Shown here in pieces: positions 50,801 through 57,255 of a stretch of 64,000 nucleotides of DNA (position 1 is the first letter of the stretch; each line of letters opens with the position of its first letter). Below the pieces are notes generated by a model. It did no database searches. It saw only the letters and a list, made by a program, of their open reading frames with translations, and was not told where the DNA came from. The translations under genes and the position numbers were made by a program. Source of the DNA: Ampullaceana balthica (taxonomy: Eukaryota; Mollusca; Gastropoda; Lymnaeidae); assembly GCA_944989445.1 (NCBI GenBank), contig CALYLW010000345.1, forward strand, positions 858,689 through 922,688. Reading direction: 5' to 3'.

Positions 50801-53800
50801 AGATCGATCGAACGTACCGTAATTAAATTAATGCATTTTTAGTTTATCCTTATATGAGGTATGTAATTTAAATTCACGGTTTGTTATTGTTTTTTTTCTC
50901 CCACTTCCACGTGAGTTTGAGTTGACGCCGACCGTCGTGTTGACGCCGACCGTCGTGCCGACACCCCCTCACATCCCACCCCCATTTTTTAAAGACAAGG
51001 GACATCACTCGGTGTCAGTCTGTAAATGTTTGAAAATAATCAATACTGTTAGTTATGTCTCATATATAAGGGATTTATAGTAAAAAACTTTGTTTTTACG
51101 GGTTTGTTTTATTTACCCTGCTTATTCAAAGTTTCTTGTTGTTTGTGAAATTTTAAGCCTTCTATATATAGTGATTAACATTAGCTGTCGTTTCATTGTT
51201 TGAAAACATTTTGTATTGCTTCAATTGTTTTTTTCATCTTAAAACAGGACCAAGGCGAAGACTAGGTATATTATTATTAGCATTTCTTTCATGATTTTAA
51301 ATGTTTAAGTTTTTTTAGAAATATAAATGATTTTTAAAAAAAATGTTTTTGGTCTGCACATGTTAAGACTAGTCATTGGTTTAGATTTCTAGGAGATTTT
51401 TAACAATTTTAATATTAATACTATTTTAGTCAATTATTATTTTAGCACATTTAAAATAAATGATAAAATATGATAAAAATTTGAGAGATGTAAAAAGTTT
51501 GAAATGGTTAATTTTTAGAAAATTAATATCTGTCACATAAATTTGAAAACATGAAAGTTAATTTAAAGACAGCATGACCACTAAAGATGATCTGAAACAT
51601 TTTAGAAATATTTTGAATTGACACTTATCCAACACTTATTATGTTTAGAACTGTCCCCACGTACCACACGTCACAATCGGCCAGCATCAAGCGGTCCCCG
51701 TGCCGGACCACCACATCCCCAACAAAACCTGTCGGCTCAGCGCACAACCCCCCGCAGTTCCAGTGGTCCCCCTTCTGTGCCAGCCACCAAACCACAGCCC
51801 CAGCCCAGAGCTGCCTCTGCACAGAGTGGTAGAACAGCCCTGTCTACTGGGTGAGTAGACAAAATGTCCACTGAGTGCTAGAACAGTTCTGTCCACTTGG
51901 TGAGTAGACAAAATGTCTACCGAGAGGTCCTTGAATAATAGACTCGTCTTCTCAGCCGGGTGGCGCCGAGGTTGTAGCGAGTCGAAGTAGGAAAATCCAC
52001 CCCTTGTTTGTGAGGTCAACTTATGTGGAAGACACTTTAGACCGTGTTCCGGGGTGCCCAGGCAGCCCCCTCAGAGGGGACCGTCGTTCCGTGCGGGGTC
52101 CCCTAGCTATTAGTTCCTCGGAGGGGTGGGGGGATTTGCTGTGAGTTTCCCGGGAAGACCTATTAAGAGCCTTATGCTCAGGGCTGCTGACACCATTCCA
52201 CATGTAGGACTGGGTGAGTAGACAAAATGTCTTTGAATTATGTCCACTTTCATCTATAGCAGGGTGTCTCAAACAGGTATCTTAGCACCCTCAGGATGAG
52301 TTGAAACGTGAGGTATTATTTCAGGTCTGAGGAAATTTGATTAGAAAACAATGGAATAATAATTTTATTTTGAACATTAGAACCCCCTACGACCATCGGT
52401 TACGGGACTTTAAAAAAAATTATTAACTAATTAGAATTAAAAAAATGTGTTGCAATTTTTAATGAATTGCTTCTTTTTAGAGTTAGTCAAATAAATAGTA
52501 GTGGTACACAACTTAGTTAAAAATTTGTGCAGAATAGGCTAAGAAACCCTGAAGGTTGGAGTCTTCTATTGAATTCAATCAATTTGATGTAGAGTGATGC
52601 TGCCTTACACTGACATTCATCATCATAGTAGAAAAGTTGGCCATGAACATACTCTCATGCCTGTCTTGTATTCATTGAGAAGACATGTAAACATTCTACC
52701 AGGTCTACAACTGAGTGGACAAGCACACAGTTTGACAGCGATGATGAGTCAGGAGAAGACAACCCTGCATCAGTGGGAGGGAGAGCTTTTGTTGCTGCTC
52801 CCGGCGTCAGGTTGATTCAGTCCGGCCCCGCTCATGTTCCGGGCGCTCCAAGTCCCAGTCCACGGACGCAGGGCCCTAAACCTCGCCTGATACAGTCAAG
52901 ACCCAATCAATAACAATGCAGATGATGAGATCGATGATATCTTAGAATCTGACAGGTGAGACGAATCAAAGTATAAAGTTCATATCTTAAAGTGGGTCAA
53001 TAATAATGGGTGAGAGAAATTAAAGTATAACGTTCATATAACGTTCTACCGATATGCATTTTTGCCGATATTGCCGATACCGATATTGTTTTTGCCGATA
53101 TGAGTATTTGTTAGGACAAAAACCAGCGGTCATATTTGATGACTTCATTCTTAAATTTATCACTCGTAATTATTTATCTTTCATATTAGGGGACTACCGA
53201 TATGCATTTTTGCTGATATTATAAATATTTTTTTTCCTATATGAAAGCTGATATGAGTATTTGTTAGGACAAAAACCAGCGGTCATATTTGATGACTTCA
53301 TTCTTAAATTTATCACTCGTAATTATTTATCTTTCATATTAGGGGACTACCGATATGCATTTTTGCTGATATTATAAATATTTTTTTTCCTATATGAAAG
53401 CTGATATGAGTATTTGTTGGGACAAAAACCAGCGGTCTTATTTGATGATGTCATTCTTAAATTTATCACTCGTAATTATTTATATTTTATAATTTAGGGG
53501 TCTACAGTTTAGTCTACACTCTACCGATATCCAGTTATGCCGATATTACCGATTTATTTATTTATTTTCCGAAACAAAGTTTCTGATGTGTTTACAAGTT
53601 CCAGATCATGACCTACATAGGACTCATGACATAACGAACCGTCCTTTATGAAAATGTATAAGCAAAATTAGGTACTCCTTTTGAAACTTCAACTTTTGAC
53701 TCATAATTATTAATTCTAACCAATAGTTTAATGGCTTTTGCACACTGCCACCTTTTATGAATGAAACAATAAGAACAAAGCAATAGTAATAGAGTGAAAT

Positions 53801-56800
53801 GAGGTTGAAGGATGAATGGTTGCCAATGAAAACAAGTCTGCACACTGTACATTTTGTTATTCCATACGATACTAAATGTTTTAGACACCTGCGATTCTGC
53901 GTGCATCTTTGCTATTAGAGCAATTACGTGAACATAATATTTACATGTTATCCTTTATTAGAGCAATTACGGTATACTTGGCATCGGCACTATTTACACA
54001 GTATTTCCGAGCATACGAAAATTGGCCGATACCTAAAAAATATCATAGCACATGGCACACTGTATCGTGGCTGTAGATATTAATACTAGGACTCTTTTGG
54101 CTATTTCAATACCGGTATCAGGATCGATATATTAATATGTCGAGATATTGTAAATCTAAATGATAGTTGTTTTTTATTGTTTTTTTGTCAAAATATCGGG
54201 ACCTTTACATGCTACCGATACCGATATTGCCGATATCCTGATATCGGTAGACCCCTAGTTAATTTTTTAAAGAGGGTCAATAATAATAGGTGAGAGGAAT
54301 CAAGGTATAAAGTTCATTTATTAAAGTGGGTCAATAATAATAGGTGAGAGGAATCAAGGTATAAAGTTCATATATTAAAGTGGGTCAATAATAATAGGTG
54401 AGAGGAATCAAGGTATAAAGTTCATATATTAAAGTGGGTCAATAATAATAGGTGAGAGGAATCAAAGTATAAAGTTCATATATTAAAGTGGGTCAATAAT
54501 AGTAGGTGAGAGGAATCAAAGTATAAAGTTCATTTCTTAAAGTGGGTCAATAAAATTGAAACTAATGTACTCAACATGAAATGCTTGAAGCGTATCTGCA
54601 AATTAGTTAGAAGAACATTAGTCAGTTTGAAAATTATTTGATTAAAATTTGTTTGAAATAAAGTTTATTTTAATTTAATTACAGTCGTGCATTAAAACTG
54701 AACAATTAGGAAAACTTTAAATAAAATAGATTTATGTTGTTTTGGAACAACTGGAATGCGGTGGTCCAGTGGCAGCGCGCTCGACTGGCGTACCGATGGT
54801 CACGGGTTCGAATCCATGTGAAGTCAAGGATTTGTTCCCGGGGCCTAAGGCGTCCCTTGAGTCACCCAGCTCCGAATGGGTACCTAACACTAGTTAGGCG
54901 GCTGGGTAATGTGTTGAACCCACAAAGCTGTGGCCTGTGAACGCTGCATCACTTGCCAACAGATCATCTGTCATGGTCTGTGGACGCAATTATCTTCTGC
55001 AAAGAAGGAGCGTCTGTATAGATAAGATAAGATAACAATGTCCATCAATTCAAAGTCAGATGATTATTTTGAAATGGAAGGTGGGGCTATCTTAAAAATT
55101 ATAACTTGTGATAACATCACTAAAAATTTGTCTAATTTATTGACCAACAGGCAAGACAGAAACTCAGCAGCCCTGGAGAAAGGCACCGGAGGTGTGTCCA
55201 GCTTGAGGAAAAACATCGAGAGTCAACTTGGAGTAAGTTGGATTTAGAAACAAATAATATGTTAAAAAATTAACTTTTGTGAAGTTGATTTATTAGATAT
55301 TTATAAAATGTAAGTTATGACATGTGGGTATTTTCATAATTTGATACACTAGAAATAACCTGGAAAACATTGCACTTATTTTACATCTACTAATAGTACT
55401 TGGTAAAAATCCATTCTAGTAGCACACTTAACCTTTATAAGAATGCCAATTAGTGTTAACCACTCCCATGATAAGCCACTGGACGCTTCTACCAAGTTCC
55501 TGAAATATATTTAAAAAAAAATTTTGCAACACGTTTTCAATCAGCATTAAAATATATAAAACAAAAGAAACTATCAAGCAACAAAAGACTAGTGGGTATT
55601 TTCAAGAATCTCATTTAGTAAAAGATTTCTTACATTTTATCTGGTTTTTTATACAGTAGCGTTCCTTTGAATGAACATCTGATTGACTGACATGTCGCCT
55701 AAAGAATTATATTTGTTAACAATTTTGGTTCTAGGAGTGAACAGTTGATAAATTGGACTGTTTAAAATGTTTCTGAAGTCCTTTGAAAAAATTGTTTGCC
55801 TTATTTCTTCCAGGCTCGTTCCCCCAATTCTAAACCTTTTGGTGGCGTTGACACAATGGGATCAGGAAGTGGAAAGAAACCCAATGCTGTGGTAAGGGCA
55901 GTCATTCATTAAGGTTTTTCCTTTTATTTAAAAGCACATGGATAGGATGTAAAGAATGGTCTTTTTCGATCGCCACGTGGGGAACGACAGACACCTTTTT
56001 AAAAAAAAATTAATGCATTCACTGATTAGATAGAGATTAGAATCGTATGTTAAACTTACAGAGGTTTGCATATAAGCCAAAGGACTGTTGTTTTTCCTGA
56101 CATCTAGGATGACTTTGATGAAGAGAGTGATTGGGACAGCACTGCACCAGATGACCATGTGCAGGTGGCACAGAGGTAAGACATGATGGTCATATTACTA
56201 CCTGCATTCTTACTTTACAAAAAAAAATTATTATTGCTTCAGCAGCTGAAGCTTCATGGTTATATTTGCAGATTTTTTGCATTTACTCAACCAGATTTTA
56301 ACACCAGCCAATTTGAGTGCTTAGCAGAGATTGCATTTATTCAGCCAGATTAAAACAATAGCCGATTTCGCTGTTTAATGGAGATGTAAAAAATGTACAG
56401 CTGAAGGCTTTCCTCACCCCATTTCTGATAAGAGCTTCCATACTTGTCTAATATGCCATTCAAAGAATCTATTAGATTACAGGTGATACATTTTATACTA
56501 TGTGGCGTTTAATAAAATGACATGAGTCAACAACACTGGTGTCAAAGTTACAGTCAAAAAAGATAAACTAGACAAAGATATAAAAAAAAATTAAAAAATA
56601 AGACCACACATTGTAACGAGTCATGCCCTTAAATGCAATGTTTGTATTATTTAAATAGAGAAATATTTTATTTAAAAGGTCTTAGAAACTACACAAATAT
56701 GAGAGTTTTTAAAAATAAAAAATGGTCAGTCATTAAAATTATTATTCAGAGTTTATGGACAATCCTCTGTCTGTCCTTTTTATTGTTTTTATTTGTTAAA

Positions 56801-57255
56801 ATCAAGATCTCAACCCACCATTTGAGTCATAAAATTAGGATCTCTTTCCAATGATCTCCCTTGGAATACATGTTTTTAAAAAAAATGTAAAAAAAGAATC
56901 TTCATCATTTTAAATATGAGGCTGGGAATATCCATTTAAAATCAAGTCTGCCTTTTGTTGAAATGTAAATTATGAAACAATATTTTCAGTTTTTAACAAA
57001 CTTTTCAATCCGTGAATAAAGTAATCGTAAGAACCTAAGTTTTCCAAACCTTGATTGTCTTTGATCAGGCGGCCCCCTGCAAGGGTCAGCACAGATGGCA
57101 TGTCCACCAACACGTATGGCTCCAGTGCCTGGGGATCGACCTCCAAAGCAGCCAGCACTGTCAAGGACAAGGACAGGAGGTCGACCTCACGCAGCTCCCA
57201 CTACAGCATTACTTCAGTCAGTTCAGATGAGGATATGAACGTCGACAATATTTGA
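29847..57255 (+). CDS. DZIP1: DZIP1, ciliary zinc-finger coiled-coil protein, 23 coding exons
   Basis: Exons: 29847-30095, 30675-30746, 30965-31030, 34012-34149, 36642-36884, 37176-37238, 37347-37458, 38610-38719, 40063-40161, 40643-40738, 43795-43863, 45072-45231, 46150-46216, 46534-46660, 47941-48018, 49349-49460, 51248-51265, 51649-51850, 52703-52955, 55151-55232, 55814-55891, 56108-56175, 57069-57255. About 915 residues (human 867). The N-terminal family block has RVDWRKIASVDID and LQDNIMNITFC. A C2H2 finger starts at residue 176, followed by long coiled coils. A conserved FLEEFRKNPTL..LREQ-type segment and a Ser-rich acidic tail with DEESDWD complete it. The family acts at the basal body and transition zone in ciliogenesis and Hedgehog/Gli signalling. 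DZIP1 versus DZIP1L cannot be settled; an invertebrate pre-duplication gene is likely. Exon 19 has a frame break (separate entry). ATG abuts an acceptor, so 5'UTR exons lie upstream. Confidence 0.92.
31515..31906. mobile_element. Harbinger-like MITE, copy 2
   Basis: 392 bp; same termini as copy 1, flanked by TAA on both sides (31512-31514 and 31907-31909). In DZIP1 intron 3, immediately left of the LINE insertion. Confidence 0.85.
31955..33736 (-). mobile_element. 5'-truncated, frameshifted LINE (reverse transcriptase)
   Basis: The minus strand encodes, in order: GKSAGADNIPGELI, QNYRTISLI, EEQAGFRTGRSTTEQI, FIDFKKAFDRVWH, GVRQGCLLSPILFNLF, the catalytic FADDID block, then the C-terminal YGCEAWTLT and KLRWYGHVTR segments. 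Frame breaks lie in an A-run near 33271-33279, near 32600 and near 32440, so it is dead. The endonuclease region is missing. A 12-bp target duplication ATTAACTCTCCT brackets it (31943-31954 and 33737-33748), and the 3' end carries a short TTCAAG-type tail. Clade not certain; RTE-like non-LTR elements fit the tail. Inserted antisense in DZIP1 intron 3. Confidence 0.9.
34147..34775 (+). repeat. 38-41 bp minisatellite starting at the DZIP1 exon 4 donor
   Basis: About 16 copies of gtaacatgtataaactttat followed by aacaacaagagctacagtaag. The first copy begins with the authentic donor AAG|gtaacat (34150), and almost every unit repeats that exact donor. Confidence 0.92.
35316..36050. repeat. 24-bp minisatellite, about 30 copies
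   Basis: The unit gtacaatgtgaaatagttac plus aaaa is nearly invariant (gtac/gtgc alternation; single-base insertions at about 35775 and 35849). It lies in DZIP1 intron 4. Both strands are open by virtue of the period: the plus strand repeats VQCEIVTK, the minus strand repeats an 8-residue F/Y-rich unit. Not considered coding. Confidence 0.95.
36642..36884 (+). CDS. DZIP1: DZIP1 exon 5 carrying the C2H2 zinc finger
   Basis: Opens directly after the acceptor with CPFCAKAFLNTNFLQAHITR followed by RH: Cys-X2-Cys-X12-His-X4-His, the single finger of the family. It is followed by a Gly/Ser linker and the start of a Gln/Glu-rich coiled coil. Spacing and the AF..N..FLQ.H core match vertebrate DZIP1. 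Confidence 0.93.
37534..38105. mobile_element. Palindrome-ended element, about 570 bp
   Basis: The left end (accgtatatactcgttcgca, then aagcagacctc) and right end (tcggcttatgaacgaacggg, then ctatagaacgaggatatatgc) are inverted, imperfect copies. No transposase frame. Superfamily not assigned. In DZIP1 intron 7. Confidence 0.6.
39085..39465 (-). mobile_element. LINE 3'-end fragment with C-terminal zinc finger
   Basis: Minus-strand translation gives RGPHKRYKDTLK, then a degraded stretch, then CRRTFSARIGLISHQRTH. That is the characteristic C-terminal finger of a widespread class of animal non-LTR retrotransposon ORFs. Stops and frame breaks lie between, so it is a decayed fragment. In DZIP1 intron 8. 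Confidence 0.65.
39699..40062 (+). repeat. 45-bp minisatellite ending at the DZIP1 exon 9 acceptor
   Basis: Eight copies of a unit like cagcttgtccagctaatagg followed by tttcccttatatcttgtcccatgtc. The last partial copy becomes the authentic acceptor (tagcttgaccag|ATGAGA, 40062), so each unit carries a cttgtccag copy of it. Confidence 0.9.
40162..40385 (+). repeat. Variable tandem repeat starting at the DZIP1 exon 9 donor
   Basis: Starting with the donor AAG|gtctgtgtttaatc-like sequence, units agtctgtgtttaatcagtca and gtgttaaatt repeat irregularly about seven times. The repeat begins at the splice site itself. Confidence 0.8.
40739..40865 (+). repeat. 26-bp tandem repeat just inside the DZIP1 exon 10 donor
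   Basis: Five copies of a unit like gcatgtgctctgtgtgtcta followed by acatg begin five bases after the donor gtaggc (40739). Confidence 0.8.
41094..41152 (+). repeat. SINE 3' end fragment
   Basis: acgcaataatcttctgtata, gaaggag, then agataagataaaataacaat closely matches the 3' end of the SINE at 54757-55040 (acgcaattatcttctgcaaa, gaaggag, gataagataagataacaat). Only the tail is present. Confidence 0.75.
41523..41610. mobile_element. One hAT-type terminus
   Basis: tagggctgcggaaattaacg followed by attaat repeats and cgattaatcg palindromes matches a common hAT terminal style. No partner end was found, so it is truncated or unresolved. Confidence 0.4.
41788..41960. repeat. Dispersed repeat fragment (pair of 18.8 kb copy)
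   Basis: cgtgtgcaaag, cgtgtgcaaagttgcacaac and cttaaagggaacattg repeat the order seen at 18780-18915. Locally GC-rich (cgcgctgctt). Confidence 0.5.
42060..43794. other. DZIP1 intron 10, right part
   Basis: AT-rich intron sequence with a short (CA)n run near 43341. No exon or element termini recognised. Confidence 0.5.
44028..44325. repeat. 21-bp minisatellite, 14 copies
   Basis: The unit catgcctgaatctcaatgct plus g is nearly perfect. In DZIP1 intron 11, 165 bases after the exon 11 donor. All frames stay open only because 21 is divisible by three. Confidence 0.95.
44440..44615 (-). repeat. Dispersed repeat, inverted relative to 50.63 kb copy
   Basis: Shares gatcgatctgaaattttgat, ttgtttttccgcccgcc and gtgaagttaatataagggat with 50625-50850, in the opposite orientation. 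Family unknown. Confidence 0.65.
45231..45825 (+). repeat. 21-bp minisatellite starting at the DZIP1 exon 12 donor
   Basis: About 28 copies of ggtattgataccagcaatta plus g. The first unit begins at the authentic donor ACAG|gtattgat (45232), and each unit repeats ggtattgat. Some units are ttggtacc or cactt variants. Confidence 0.92.
46425..46533 (+). repeat. About 29-bp repeats ending at the DZIP1 exon 14 acceptor
   Basis: Four diverged copies of ttaaattctcctgttacaga-type units. The last is the authentic acceptor (ttaaattctcttgttgcag|ACAAAC), and the first, ending near 46445, is itself a good acceptor (ttctcctgttacag). Confidence 0.72.
46930..47035. repeat. About 50-bp tandem duplication
   Basis: Two copies of gattatattgct, aactttgatgt and ggt(c/g)aac. 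In DZIP1 intron 14. Confidence 0.6.
47257..47462. mobile_element. hAT MITE (206 bp)
   Basis: Ends CAGTGCTTCCCAAC and GTTGGGTACCACTG are imperfect inverted repeats. The flanking 8-mers gcttgatt and gcctaatt agree at six positions. Old copy. Confidence 0.65.
48709..49250. mobile_element. pogo/Tigger-like MITE with internal 15-bp repeats
   Basis: Starts TA|CAGTCGGACCTCTCTAAGTCGA, a typical pogo-type end. The right side is made of repeated aagttcgacttatgg / gaggtccgacttaggg units (about 49131-49250), which are tandem copies of the terminal motif. The right terminus is degraded. In DZIP1 intron 15, about 100 bases before exon 16. Confidence 0.65.
50025..50438. mobile_element. Harbinger-like MITE, copy 3
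   Basis: 414 bp with the family termini (one mismatch at each end), flanked by AAA on both sides (50022-50024 and 50439-50441). In DZIP1 intron 16. Confidence 0.82.
50625..50850 (+). repeat. Dispersed repeat, partner of 44.44 kb copy
   Basis: Includes cccttatattaacttcac, ggcgggcggaaaaacaaaag, and atcaaaatttcagatcgatc. The same blocks occur reversed at 44440-44615. A further copy of the ataagggatt motif lies at 51055-51080. Confidence 0.65.
51248..51265 (+). CDS. DZIP1: DZIP1 exon 17, an 18-nt microexon
   Basis: Bounded by tcttaaaacag and CTAG|gtatat, phase 1 in and phase 1 out. It adds six residues (GPRRRL) and can be skipped without changing frame, because exon 16 ends G and exon 18 begins AA CTG. 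Basic charge cluster. Likely alternative. Confidence 0.6.
   Translation, partial: DQGED
51820..52235 (+). repeat. Duplications of the DZIP1 exon 18 end plus donor
   Basis: The exon end gtagaacagccctgtctact followed by ggGTGAGTAGACAAAATGTC is repeated 49 bases on (gtgag at 51900) and again at about 52214 after an unrelated stretch. The unit includes coding sequence and the donor. Confidence 0.85.
52703..52955 (+). CDS. DZIP1: DZIP1 exon 19 with an apparent one-base frame break
   Basis: Entering in the phase left by exon 18, the frame reads ...EWTSTQFDSDDESGEDNPAS... and later KPRLIQSRPNQ, then TAA at 52911-52913. The frame required by the exon 20 junction reads NNADDEIDDILESD up to the donor at 52956. 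It is closed upstream by TGA at 52888-52890. The switch must occur between 52891 and 52910, and needs one base too many there. Either an assembly indel, a genuine polymorphism or null allele, or an unusual truncating isoform. Confidence 0.85.
52956..54550 (+). repeat. 53-bp minisatellite from the DZIP1 exon 19 donor, split by a transposon
   Basis: The donor ACAG|gtgagacgaatcaaagtata, then aagttcatatcttaaagtgg and gtcaataataat, is repeated at about 53009. After the element at 53046-54257 it recurs at about 54290, 54344, 54397, 54450 and 54504. Each unit carries ataggtgagaggaatcaa, a copy of the donor. Confidence 0.88.
53046..54257. mobile_element. Transposon with taccgatat-type ends, internally triplicated
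   Basis: The left end ctaccgatatgcatttttgc and right end gatatcggtagacccct are inverted and built of gccgatat-rich sequence, in the style of some hAT elements. Inside, a unit of about 155 bp (gagtatttgttaggacaaaa ... gcatttttgctgatatta) occurs three times in tandem. No transposase frame. Confidence 0.65.
54757..55040 (+). repeat. tRNA-derived SINE, near full length
   Basis: The head has an A-box-like gtggtccagtggcagcgcgc and an exact B box GGTTCGAATCC (54805-54815). A central block (cacccagctccgaatgggta, then cct) is shared with 2308-2512. The 3' end has acgcaattatcttctgcaaa and a (GATAA)n tail. The tail repeat implies retrotransposition by a LINE with a similar 3' end (inference). In DZIP1 intron 19. 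Confidence 0.85.

Noticed and set aside
51625..52272. Minus-strand frames opposite DZIP1 exon 18
   Set aside because: The plus-strand frame is phase-consistent with its neighbours and has Pro/Ser-rich DZIP1-type composition; the minus frames are shadows.
54757..54830. Functional tRNA gene
   Set aside because: The A and B boxes are good, but the acceptor stem does not close and the sequence continues into a SINE body and GATAA tail.
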